Below the pieces are notes generated by a model. The model did no database searches. It had not been told where the DNA came from and saw only the letters and a program-made list of their open reading frames with translations. Below, one piece after another: positions 9,575 through 17,810 of a DNA stretch of 64,000 bases. The DNA is from Pedobacter chinensis (GTDB lineage Bacteria; Bacteroidota; Bacteroidia; Sphingobacteriales; Sphingobacteriaceae). Numbering within the stretch: position 1 is the stretch's first letter; every line of letters starts with the position of its first letter. A program made the position numbers and the translations under genes. The stretch lies in assembly GCF_003339865.1 (NCBI RefSeq), contig NZ_QPKV01000010.1:62001-126000 (forward strand), in the 5' to 3' direction.

Positions 9575-10864
9575 TTAGCTGTTCATAATATTCTCAATTT
9601 CGTCGGCTTCCACAGGAATATCAGCCATTAAATCGATATTTCCATTTGCTGTAATTAAGATGTTGTTCTCTAAGCGAATTCCCAACCCTTCTTCCGGAAT
9701 ATAAATGCCTGGCTCAACAGTTAGGATGTTGCCTTCAGCAAATGGGGTATATCTTCCCGCAAAATCGTGGACATCAATCCCCAAATGGTGGGATGTGCCA
9801 TGCATAAAGTATTTTTTGTAAGCAGGCCAGTTTTTATTTTGGTTTTTAACGTCGTTTGAAGATAATAGCCCAAGCTTAATTAATTGTTCCGTCATAATTT
9901 CTCCCACCTCTTCGTGGTAAGTATTCCACACTGTTCCTGCCACAATTAATTTTGTTGCTTCTCTCATTACATGCAAAACAGCATTATATACCTCTTTTTG
10001 CCGTGGAGTAAAACGGCCGTTTACAGGAATAGAGCGACTCATGTCTGCATTGTAATTTGCATATTCTGCACCAAAATCGAAGAGTATTACATCGCCATCC
10101 TTACATTCCTGGTTATTATCATTGTAATGAAGAATATTCGCATTATATCCTGAAGCGATGATAGGCGTGTAAGCATGACCAGTACCCCCTTGTTTAATAA
10201 ACTCATGAATAATCTCAGCTTCAATTTCGTATTCTTTAATACCTGGTTTGGTAAATTTTAGTACTCTTAAGAAGGCATCACGAGTAATCGCACAAGCTTT
10301 TTTGGTTAAATCAATTTCAACATCTGATTTTACAGCTCTTAAGCCACGCATAATCGGTGCAGAACGTTCATAATGATGTAACGGGTATTTTGAACGCATT
10401 TGTTCTATAAAGCGAACATCGCGATACGGAACAGTATGAGCATATCTGTCGTTTTCATTTGTGTTTAAATAAATATTATCTGCATAATGAACAATACTGT
10501 GCAAAATGTTGTCAAAATCTTCTAACCAATAAATATTTTCTATGCCTGAAGCAGCTTTTGCTTGTTCTTTGGTGTATTTATATCCTTCCCAAACCTTAAT
10601 GTAATCATTCGTCTGTCTTAAAAACAGGACTTCTCTGTATAATGGATTAGGACAATCGGGATATAATAATAATATTGTTTGTTCCTGATCAATTCCTGAT
10701 AAATAAAATAAGTCTGGATTTTGCTTGAAGATAAAATTTTGGTCACCACTTCTAGGGAACTCATCACTGGCATTAAATATAGCTAATGAGTTGTTTTTTA
10801 GTTGTTTATTAAAGTTTTTTCTGTTTAAGATGAAAAGATTTTGATCAATTTGTGGATATTTCAT
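9575..10864 (-). CDS. Xaa-Pro aminopeptidase (M24B metallopeptidase)
   Basis: 429 aa. An N-terminal aminopeptidase-P domain (residues 1-150, with the FYLSGIDQEQTILLL region) is followed by the pita-bread catalytic domain. All five metal ligands can be seen: two Asp in FDFGAEYANYNADMSR, a His in HGTSHHLGIDVHD, a Glu in VEPGIYIPEEG and the last Glu in RLENNI. Length and order match cytosolic aminopeptidase P, which removes an N-terminal residue preceding proline. There is no signal peptide. The gene is monocistronic, with about 170 bp between it and divergent ompA. Confidence 0.92.
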   Translation of the reverse strand: MKYPQIDQNLFILNRKNFNKQLKNNSLAIFNASDEFPRSGDQNFIFKQNPDLFYLSGIDQEQTILLLYPDCPNPLYREVLFLRQTNDYIKVWEGYKYTKEQAKAASGIENIYWLEDFDNILHSIVHYADNIYLNTNENDRYAHTVPYRDVRFIEQMRSKYPLHHYERSAPIMRGLRAVKSDVEIDLTKKACAITRDAFLRVLKFTKPGIKEYEIEAEIIHEFIKQGGTGHAYTPIIASGYNANILHYNDNNQECKDGDVILFDFGAEYANYNADMSRSIPVNGRFTPRQKEVYNAVLHVMREATKLIVAGTVWNTYHEEVGEIMTEQLIKLGLLSSNDVKNQNKNWPAYKKYFMHGTSHHLGIDVHDFAGRYTPFAEGNILTVEPGIYIPEEGLGIRLENNILITANGNIDLMADIPVEADEIENIMNS

Positions 10865-10949
10865 GATTATTATATTTTTAACGGGCTAATGGCCAAATGT
10901 AAGAAAATGATTAATTAGAGTGAAGTTTGGAACGGAGTTTGTATAAAAG

Positions 10950-10980
10950 TTTGAAAATTTAAAATTTTGTTTAATTTTGC
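10950..10980 (+). promoter_or_regulatory. Bacteroidota-type promoter of the OmpA gene
   Basis: A -33 TTTG at 10950-10953 and a -7 box TAATTTTG at 10972-10979 match the TTTG / TAnnTTTG promoter of this phylum, with an 18-nt spacer. Transcription would start near 10985, giving a leader of about 50 nt that ends in an A-rich, AT-only ribosome-binding region before the ATG at 11037. Confidence 0.6.
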
Positions 10981-11036
10981 CTTTACTAAAAAATTAATCA
11001 ATTAAATTGTTTAACCCTTAAAAAAGAAAAAAGATT

Positions 11037-12389
11037 ATGAATTATTCTACTTTAAAGAAAAGTGTTGCACTTTCTTTAGTGGCATTAACAGGAGTTGCTA
11101 CTCTTGCTGTCGCTCAAGATGAGCCTGCAACTACTTCTTCTACCAAGGTATTTGGTGGAAGAGGACAGTACAGAACTTGGTCAATTGGTGTCAATGGTGG
11201 TGTTTTAGCTCCAGTTGTTGCTATTGGCGGTTCTAACGACTTCAACAAATGGGATGTTAACTTAGGTTACGGTTTGAATATCCGTAAACAATTAGGCCAT
11301 TCTTTCGCATTAGAATTAGCTGGTGTACGTGGTAAAGTTTCAGGATCTAACGATCAGGCTTTATCAGGTGCTGGTTCAACTGTAAGAGATTTTGAAACTC
11401 AATTACAATATGCTGTAGATTTACGTGGTGTTGTTAATGTTGGTTCTATTGATTTCTTACGTCGTGAGAATTCTGTAGGTTTCTTCTTAACAGCAGGTGC
11501 TGGTTATTTAGCTTATGCTCCAAAAACCACTCAGGCTAACGGTACTGTAATTGATTGGAAAGGTAACGCTACTGGTCCAATTGGCGACAAACATGAAGCT
11601 AAAGATTACGTAAAAGGTTTTTACATTCCAGTTGGTGCTGGTATTAAATTCAAAGTTTCTGAGCGTGTTAACTTTAACTTAGGTTATACCATGAACTTTG
11701 TTGATGCTGATAACTTTGATGGAGTTTATGCTAAAGGCACTACTAAAGATAAATTCTCTTACGGTTATGCTGGTTTAGAGTTCTCTTTAGGTTCTTCTGC
11801 AAAACCAAGCTTAGAGTGGTCTAATCCATTAGCTACTATGTACGATGAGTTAAAAGATCCAACTTTACGTGCTGAAGTTGAAGCATTGAAAAATCGTGTA
11901 TCTAACGTAGAAAAATCTGTTGAAGATTTGAAAAAAGATACTGATGGTGACGGTGTTGCTGATCAATTCGATAAATGCCCAGGTACTCCTGCTGGTACAG
12001 CTGTTGATGGTTCAGGTTGTCCTCTTCCTAAATTTGAAACTCCTGCTGCAAGTGGTGATGTAACTGGTTTCGAAAGAATCGGGTTCGATTTCAACTCTTC
12101 TGTATTAAAAACTGAGTCTTACCCAACTTTAGATAAATTATCTTCAGTGTTACGTGAAAACGGTGGTAAAGTAACTGTAAACGGTTATGCTTCTAGCGAA
12201 GGTACTGCTGCATATAACTTAAGATTATCTAAAGACAGAGCTAACTCTGTTAAAACTTACTTAGTAAACTCAGGCGTTAACGCTAGTCAAGTTGCTACTA
12301 AAGGTTTTGGTGAAGCTAATCCAATCGCTTCTAACGATACTGAAGAAGGTCGTATCCAAAATCGTCGTGTTGAAACTACTAGAAACTAG
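11037..12389 (+). CDS. OmpA-family outer-membrane protein
   Basis: 450 aa. A signal peptide (residues 1-26, ending in AVAQ) precedes a membrane beta-barrel-like domain (about 40-260, rich in alternating Gly/aromatic residues). Next come a short coiled-coil stretch (VEALKNRVSNVEKSVEDLKKD), calcium-binding thrombospondin type-3 repeats (DTDGDGVADQFDKCPGTPAG) and a C-terminal OmpA peptidoglycan-binding domain (about 345-450; FDFNSSVLK, GYASSEGTAAYNLRLSKDRA, RIQNRRVE). Codon use is strongly biased to T-ending codons (GGT, GCT, GTT), unlike its neighbours, which suggests very high expression. A canonical promoter precedes it and a strong terminator follows. Confidence 0.93.
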   Translation: MNYSTLKKSVALSLVALTGVATLAVAQDEPATTSSTKVFGGRGQYRTWSIGVNGGVLAPVVAIGGSNDFNKWDVNLGYGLNIRKQLGHSFALELAGVRGKVSGSNDQALSGAGSTVRDFETQLQYAVDLRGVVNVGSIDFLRRENSVGFFLTAGAGYLAYAPKTTQANGTVIDWKGNATGPIGDKHEAKDYVKGFYIPVGAGIKFKVSERVNFNLGYTMNFVDADNFDGVYAKGTTKDKFSYGYAGLEFSLGSSAKPSLEWSNPLATMYDELKDPTLRAEVEALKNRVSNVEKSVEDLKKDTDGDGVADQFDKCPGTPAGTAVDGSGCPLPKFETPAASGDVTGFERIGFDFNSSVLKTESYPTLDKLSSVLRENGGKVTVNGYASSEGTAAYNLRLSKDRANSVKTYLVNSGVNASQVATKGFGEANPIASNDTEEGRIQNRRVETTRN

Positions 12390-12408
12390 TATTTCAATAT
12401 AAAATTTT

Positions 12409-12443
12409 AAAAAAGGTTCCGATGCAAATCGGAACCTTTTTTT
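12409..12443 (+). terminator. Rho-independent terminator of the OmpA gene
   Basis: AAAAGGTTCCGAT, a four-base GCAA loop, then ATCGGAACCTTTT and a T-run. The stem is perfect over 13 bp and starts 20 nt after the OmpA stop. Confidence 0.9.
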
Positions 12444-12488
12444 ATGCATTTAATTTTCGGTCTAAAGCTTTTTAGCTAAGTTTGTATA

Positions 12489-12626
12489 ATGTACTTCTTC
12501 AGAAAAAAAGACCAAAACCGGCCAAATAATATTAATATAAAAATTATGCATTTCATCAATGCATTGGCGATAACCATTTTTCTGGCAGGTATCATCTACA
12601 AGCTTATTCAATGGCTTACTCGATAA
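12489..12626 (+). CDS. Small single-span membrane protein, 45 aa
   Basis: An ORF of 45 codons plus TAA that is short enough to be missed by gene callers. It starts MYFFRKKDQNRPNNINIKIM, followed by one hydrophobic helix (about residues 23-38) and a basic end (WLTR). The layout of a basic KKD-NRP head and a single transmembrane helix resembles small DUF membrane proteins common in Bacteroidota, possibly of the DUF6728 kind, though I cannot confirm the family. A perfect -7 box TAAGTTTG (12477-12484) ends only 4 nt before the ATG, so the mRNA may be leaderless or start further upstream. ridA follows 13 nt after its stop, which suggests co-transcription. Confidence 0.6.
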   Translation: MYFFRKKDQNRPNNINIKIMHFINALAITIFLAGIIYKLIQWLTR

Positions 12627-12639
12627 AATCTTAATTATT

Positions 12640-13020
12640 ATGAAACAAATCATTACCACTACAAATGCTCCGGCGCCAATCGGTCCATACAGCCAGGCTG
12701 TGCAGGCAGGAAACTTTTTATTTGTGTCAGGACAAGTAGCCATTAATCCTGAAAATGGCGAATTAAATATTGGAAACATTGAAGAGGAAACCCATCAGGT
12801 TATGCGTAATCTTAAAGCTGTATTACTGGAGGCAGGTTTAAGTTTCGATAATGTTGTTAAATCAACTATCTTTTTAAGTGACATGGGTACATTTAGTCAG
12901 GTAAACGAAATATATGGCCAATACTTTACCGCTGATTTTCCTGCCCGCGAAACCGTTCAGGTGTCAGTATTACCTAAAAATGTTAATGTAGAAATTTCTG
13001 TAATCGCCGTTGTAAGTTAA
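12640..13020 (+). CDS. ridA: RidA family reactive-intermediate deaminase
   Basis: 126 aa, the normal size for a RidA (YjgF/YER057c/UK114) subunit, which forms a trimer in the cytosol. Conserved features are APAPIGPYSQAV near the N-terminus, FVSGQVAINPENGEL, the substrate-binding arginine in PARETVQVSVLP, and a glutamate in VEISVIAV at the C-terminus. The enzyme hydrolyses reactive enamine/imine intermediates released by PLP enzymes. It is followed 2 nt later by the EamA transporter and then recG, all on the same strand, so it probably belongs to a four-gene run beginning at 12489. Confidence 0.93.
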   Translation: MKQIITTTNAPAPIGPYSQAVQAGNFLFVSGQVAINPENGELNIGNIEEETHQVMRNLKAVLLEAGLSFDNVVKSTIFLSDMGTFSQVNEIYGQYFTADFPARETVQVSVLPKNVNVEISVIAVVS

Positions 13021-13022
13021 TT

Positions 13023-13925
13023 TTGACAGGCAGCAAAAGCAAATATTTCATAGCAGGGATTATTCCTTATATCATTTGGGGAACAATGTCTATCCCTTTG
13101 CGTAATATAAAAGGCTTTCCTCCTCAGGAGATTTTATATTATAGGATATTTGTTTCCATTTTGATGGTTTGGGCAATCATACTTTTTTTCAGAAAAGATG
13201 CACTTAAGAATGACCTGCTTTTTCTTCAATCATTGAGTGCCAATAAGAAGATCAGATTATTATTACTTACAATCCTTTCCGCATTTCTAATTACCGGAAA
13301 TTGGTTCACTTATATTTATGCCGTAAATAGTGTAAGCTTAAAAGCAGCGGCATTCGCTTATATGGTTTGCCCTTTAATTACGGCGTTATGTGGTTTCATC
13401 ATTTTAAGAGAGCAATTAACCAAAGCTAAAGTAGTTGCTATAATTTTAGCTTTTATTAGTATTCTTTTACTGGCAACCGGCTCTTTGCATGAAGTGCTCT
13501 GGGCAATTTTAATTGCCTCTTTTTATGCTATTTATGTTATTGTGTTGAAAGTAATTAAGGATCTTGACAAATTCAATTTCTTAGGCGTTCAGCTTATTTT
13601 ATCTGGATTAATGATGTTGCCAATGTATTTATTCAGTTCCAATCCCTTTCCTACTGAAACTTTTTTCTGGTCGCATATATTTTTAATTGCTGTTGTTTTT
13701 ACCATCATTCCTTTGTTTTTAAACTCTTATGCTTTACTTGGAATGCCATCCTCAGCTTTAGGGATTTTAATTTATCTCAATCCAATAGTTGCTTTTACAG
13801 TTGCATTTTTCTACTTTAAAGAAGAAATAGATTTACATCAGTTATTTGCTTATTTGCTTTTGCTGTTATCGATTTTTATTTTTAATGCGCAATTGATCAG
13901 AAGTGTTATTTACAAGAAAGCGTAG
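13023..13925 (+). CDS. EamA/RarD-family permease
   Basis: 300 aa with about ten hydrophobic helices and the duplicated EamA architecture: helices before residue 150, then a second copy beginning near VLWAILIASFYAIYVIVL. The N-terminal GIIPYIIWGTMSIPLRNIK is typical of the RarD branch of the drug/metabolite transporter superfamily. The start is a TTG two bases after the ridA stop; the first ATG (13086) would remove most of the first helix, so TTG is preferred. The substrate is unknown. recG begins 5 nt after its stop, again with TTG. Confidence 0.8.
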   Translation: MTGSKSKYFIAGIIPYIIWGTMSIPLRNIKGFPPQEILYYRIFVSILMVWAIILFFRKDALKNDLLFLQSLSANKKIRLLLLTILSAFLITGNWFTYIYAVNSVSLKAAAFAYMVCPLITALCGFIILREQLTKAKVVAIILAFISILLLATGSLHEVLWAILIASFYAIYVIVLKVIKDLDKFNFLGVQLILSGLMMLPMYLFSSNPFPTETFFWSHIFLIAVVFTIIPLFLNSYALLGMPSSALGILIYLNPIVAFTVAFFYFKEEIDLHQLFAYLLLLLSIFIFNAQLIRSVIYKKA

Positions 13926-13930
13926 ATATT

Positions 13931-16036
13931 TTGTTAAATCAGGTATTAGATACACCTATTGAGTTTTTGAAAGGCGTTGGTCCGAGCCGTGCCGATGTTT
14001 TGAAAAAAGACCTTGGGCTTTTTACGTATCAGGATTTACTTGCACACTATCCTTTTCGCTACATTGATCGTACAAAGTATTTTAAGATCAATCAGATCAA
14101 TCCCGATTCACAATATATTCAAATCATAGGCCGGGTAATAAATAAGAAGGTTATTGGTGATAAAAGAACTAAACGAATCATTGCGGTTTTTAAAGATGAA
14201 ACCGGAATCATGGAGTTGGTGTGGTTCCAAAGTTTAAAATGGGTTGATGATCACATTACAGTTGGCACAGCCTATGTAGCATTCGGAAAACCAACACTTT
14301 TTAACGGAACATTTAGCATCTCACACCCAGAGATGGAATTGTATCAAAACAGACCTGTTGGCAGAGGGAATCTGACCCTGCAGCCCGTTTATAATTCAAC
14401 AGAGAAACTGAAGAAATTCAATTTAGATTCTAAAGGATTGCAACGCTTAATCGCTGGACTACTGGATTTGGTTGTTCAGCAGGTTGCTGAAAACTTGCCG
14501 CAATACATTATCGATAAATATCAGCTGCCAGATAAAAGAATGGCCTTGTTGAATATTCATTTTCCTAAAAATCAAAAAGATTTAAATGCCGCAGAAAGAC
14601 GGTTAAAGTTTGAAGAACTTTTTTTTATTCAACTTCAGTTGCTGCATAATAAGCAATTAAGGCAATTAAAATTTAAAGGAGTAACCTTTGAAAAAGTAGG
14701 GGATAAGGTTAACAGGTTTTACAAAGAATTTTTACCATTCGAACTAACCAATGCACAAAAGCGGGTCATTAAAGAAATAAGAATTGATACTCAACGAGGA
14801 GTTCAAATGAACAGGCTTGTTCAGGGCGACGTAGGGAGCGGCAAAACGGCGGTAGCACTCATGAGTATGCTTTTGGCAAATGACAACGGCTATCAGGCTT
14901 GTATGATGGCTCCGACTGAAATTTTGGCCCGACAACATTGTGCTTCGATCAAAGAATTAGTAACTGATGATTTGGTTAAAGTTGCCATCCTTACAGGAAA
15001 TACTAAAAAGAAGGATAGAACCACTTTACATGCGCAATTGGAGAATGGCGAAATTGATATTCTGATCGGTACACATGCTTTAATTGAAGATAAAGTCCAG
15101 TTCAAGAATTTAGGCTTGGTTGTAATTGACGAACAACACCGTTTTGGCGTTGAACAAAGAGCTAAGCTTTGGAGAAAAAACATTATTCCCCCACATATTT
15201 TGGTAATGACTGCCACACCAATTCCGCGTACTTTAGCCATGACTTTATATGGTGATCTTGATGTTTCGATCATTGATGAACTTCCTGCCGGAAGAAAACC
15301 AATTGAAACAAGGCATCTTTTTGAAGGACAGCGCTTGCGTATGTTCGGTTTTATGAAGCAAGAAATTGCCAAAGGCCGGCAGGTTTACATTGTTTATCCA
15401 CTGATAAAAGAAAGTGAAAAATTAGATCTTTTACATCTGGAAGCTGGCATAGAGCAATTAAGTTATCAGTTTCCCCGTCCTGATTATCAAATTAGTATTG
15501 TGCATGGTCAAATGGCCAATACCGATAAACAATTTGAGATGCAACAATTTATTGATGGCAAAAGCCAAATCATGGTAGCAACAACGGTAATTGAGGTAGG
15601 GGTAAATGTGCCTAATGCATCGGTAATGGTCATCGAAAACGCTGAACGATTTGGACTTTCACAACTGCATCAGTTACGCGGAAGAGTTGGGCGTGGTGCA
15701 GAACAATCTTTCTGTATCTTAATGAGTGGAAATAAACTCAGTAAGGAAGGTAAGGTTCGTCTGGAAACCATGGTAAGAACCAATAATGGCTTCGAAATTT
15801 CAGAGATTGATTTGCAACTTCGCGGTCCGGGAGATATTACCGGAACACAGCAGAGTGGTGTTTTAGATTTAAAACTTGCTGATTTGGCTAAAGATCAAAT
15901 CATCTTATCAGAAGCCAGGAATACGGTAATTGAACTTTTTGAGAATGATCCTCAGCTAAGTAAGCCTGAAAATGTAATGTTAAAAGCTCATCTTCAAAAA
16001 TTAGAACGTGGAATATCTTTTGATAAAATTTCTTAA
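13931..16036 (+). CDS. recG: ATP-dependent DNA helicase RecG
   Basis: 701 aa, the expected length for RecG. Residues 1-150 form the wedge/OB region (GVGPSRADVLKKDLGL near the start). The helicase core has Walker A GDVGSGKT at 299-306, the DEQH box at 400-403 and motif III TATP at 427-430. The C-terminal part has GRVGRGAEQS and the RecG-specific LRGPGDITGTQQSG, the TRG hook. RecG reverses stalled forks and processes Holliday junctions in the cytosol. The start is TTG; no ATG occurs in frame for about 200 residues, so the TTG is well supported. Confidence 0.95.
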   Translation: MLNQVLDTPIEFLKGVGPSRADVLKKDLGLFTYQDLLAHYPFRYIDRTKYFKINQINPDSQYIQIIGRVINKKVIGDKRTKRIIAVFKDETGIMELVWFQSLKWVDDHITVGTAYVAFGKPTLFNGTFSISHPEMELYQNRPVGRGNLTLQPVYNSTEKLKKFNLDSKGLQRLIAGLLDLVVQQVAENLPQYIIDKYQLPDKRMALLNIHFPKNQKDLNAAERRLKFEELFFIQLQLLHNKQLRQLKFKGVTFEKVGDKVNRFYKEFLPFELTNAQKRVIKEIRIDTQRGVQMNRLVQGDVGSGKTAVALMSMLLANDNGYQACMMAPTEILARQHCASIKELVTDDLVKVAILTGNTKKKDRTTLHAQLENGEIDILIGTHALIEDKVQFKNLGLVVIDEQHRFGVEQRAKLWRKNIIPPHILVMTATPIPRTLAMTLYGDLDVSIIDELPAGRKPIETRHLFEGQRLRMFGFMKQEIAKGRQVYIVYPLIKESEKLDLLHLEAGIEQLSYQFPRPDYQISIVHGQMANTDKQFEMQQFIDGKSQIMVATTVIEVGVNVPNASVMVIENAERFGLSQLHQLRGRVGRGAEQSFCILMSGNKLSKEGKVRLETMVRTNNGFEISEIDLQLRGPGDITGTQQSGVLDLKLADLAKDQIILSEARNTVIELFENDPQLSKPENVMLKAHLQKLERGISFDKIS

Positions 16037-16125
16037 TATCATTTCTTGGTAACGTTTCTAATGCGAATCTAATTCCATGGCGATATTAATTTTTCAAATC
16101 TTAGTTTTGCAAAAATATTTTTCCT

Positions 16126-17412
16126 GTGGCAGATTCAGACCCCAATTCCATAATCATTAAACAAGATCCATTCGCAGCCTTGCGGTACAAAGAGTTCAGA
16201 TCTTTTTTAGGCATGCGCTTCTTTTTTACACTGGCCTATCAAATGCAGGCCGTCGTGATCGGCTATCATATTTATGATTTAACCCATGATCCACTAAAAT
16301 TAGGATTAGTGGGTTTATGTGAAGCCATTCCAGCAATTGGAATTGCACTTTATGGTGGTTATATTGCGGATAAGAGCGAAAAACGTGGATTGTTGATCAA
16401 GATTTTTTCAGGTGTTTGGTTAGCATCGGTCTTAATGCTGATCATTACAAGTAAATACCTGCACCTAAAAGAAGATCTGATTGTACTGATCATGTATGGT
16501 CTGGTTTTTTGTATTGGCCTGGCGAGGGGATTTTTTGGGCCGGCAACTTTTTCTTTAATGGCCAAAATTGTACCGAAAGAACTCTATCCAAATTCAAGTA
16601 CCTGGAATAGCAGCAGCTGGCAATTGGCCACTATTATTGGTCCGTTATTAGGTGGCCTGGTTAACTGGCTTTGGGGAATCACTGCCGCTTACAGTGTAAT
16701 TGTGTTTTTGGTTTCCATATCGCTCATTTGCATTTTTACGTTCAAAAAACACCACGCAACTTATGCACCTACCCAAAATATTTTCCATAGTTTAAAAGAA
16801 GGAATCCAGTTTGTTTTTAAAACCAAAATGATGGTTTGGGCTATGAGCCTGGATTTGTTCTCTGTGTTCTTTGGAGGCGCAGTTGCCTTATTGCCCATTT
16901 TTGCGAAAGATGTGTTTCATCTCGGGTCTTTTGGTTTGGGAATGATGCGTGGAGCGGCATCATCAGGTGCGGTAATTACCATGTTAGCCATGACCCGCTT
17001 TTCGCCTATGGGAAAACCCTGGAGAAATTTATTGATTGCCGTTACCGGTTTTGGTTTAAGCATCATTTGTTATGGGTTGTCTAAAAACTTTTATCTAACG
17101 CTATTCTTTTTATTTCTGGAAGGCTCTTTCGACAGTGTAAGTGTAATTATCCGTCAAACCATTATGCAGTTATTAACTCCTGATGAGATGCGTGGACGGG
17201 TATCAGCAGTAAATAGTATGTTTATTGGCTCTTCAAATGAAATCGGCGAGTTTGAATCCGGTTTAACAGCAAAATACATGCGATTGGTTCCTGCTGTTGT
17301 ATTTGGAGGAAGCATGACGATTGGAATCGCATTTATTACCTGGATTAAAACAAAATCATTAACCAAACTGAGTTTGCAGGATATTAATGAACAAACTACA
17401 AAAGCGGCCTAA
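16126..17412 (+). CDS. MFS transporter (DHA3/EntS-like)
   Basis: 428 aa with twelve predicted membrane helices. The helix 2-3 loop motif GGYIADKSEKRGLLI matches the Gx3(D)xxGR(R)-type signature of the major facilitator superfamily, and the overall pattern resembles the drug:H+ antiporter-3/EntS group (MFS_3), including SPMGKPWRNLL and MRGRVSAVNSMFIGSSNEIGEFESG near the C-terminus. The start is GTG, as the next ATG lies 30 codons in, inside the first helix. The substrate is unknown; siderophore or drug efflux is typical of the group. It stands alone after recG. Confidence 0.82.
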   Translation: MADSDPNSIIIKQDPFAALRYKEFRSFLGMRFFFTLAYQMQAVVIGYHIYDLTHDPLKLGLVGLCEAIPAIGIALYGGYIADKSEKRGLLIKIFSGVWLASVLMLIITSKYLHLKEDLIVLIMYGLVFCIGLARGFFGPATFSLMAKIVPKELYPNSSTWNSSSWQLATIIGPLLGGLVNWLWGITAAYSVIVFLVSISLICIFTFKKHHATYAPTQNIFHSLKEGIQFVFKTKMMVWAMSLDLFSVFFGGAVALLPIFAKDVFHLGSFGLGMMRGAASSGAVITMLAMTRFSPMGKPWRNLLIAVTGFGLSIICYGLSKNFYLTLFFLFLEGSFDSVSVIIRQTIMQLLTPDEMRGRVSAVNSMFIGSSNEIGEFESGLTAKYMRLVPAVVFGGSMTIGIAFITWIKTKSLTKLSLQDINEQTTKAA

Positions 17413-17573
17413 TTATTAGCTTTTATAAAAATTTTCGTATGGCTGCCTCGTTGTATCGAATTTATTTTACAAGAAGAGTTAGTGTTTTGTGGTCTTGTAG
17501 CTACTTAGTGGTCAGCATCTTTCTTGCTAAGTGCCTATGCCATTAAAGTTTTGATAACCACAATAAACATCCA

Positions 17574-17789
17574 TTAAAATTTACGGTTTTTACCCCACAC
17601 CAGATAAATGATGGAGCCCAGAAATGGTGCAAAAAGTATAATAATAAACCAAAGCACCTTTACCGAGAAACTCATTGACCGGTTTCTCGATATGTGGTAC
17701 AAAGCAGTTAAAATAAGTGCCAGCCAAAGTATGGCGGCGAGAATGATAATAATTCCGATTTGATTGCTTTCAATTTGTGCTACTAACAT
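17574..17789 (-). CDS. PLDc_N domain small membrane protein
   Basis: 71 aa with two transmembrane helices (about residues 10-32 and 44-66). The end AIYHI.RN-like middle and FAPFLGSIIYLVWGK at the C-terminus match the PLDc_N domain, which occurs as the membrane anchor of cardiolipin synthases and as free small proteins in Bacteroidota. No phospholipase catalytic domain is attached, so no enzyme function can be claimed. It lies 21 nt downstream of the ABC exporter gene on the same strand and is probably co-transcribed with it. Confidence 0.7.
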   Translation of the reverse strand: MLVAQIESNQIGIIIILAAILWLALILTALYHISRNRSMSFSVKVLWFIIILFAPFLGSIIYLVWGKNRKF

Positions 17790-17810
17790 GACGAAGTTTT
17801 TTTAGTTTTC

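Noticed and set aside
14893..15372. 159-aa ORF antisense to recG
   Set aside because: It lies entirely in recG, which has intact helicase motifs in the sense frame.
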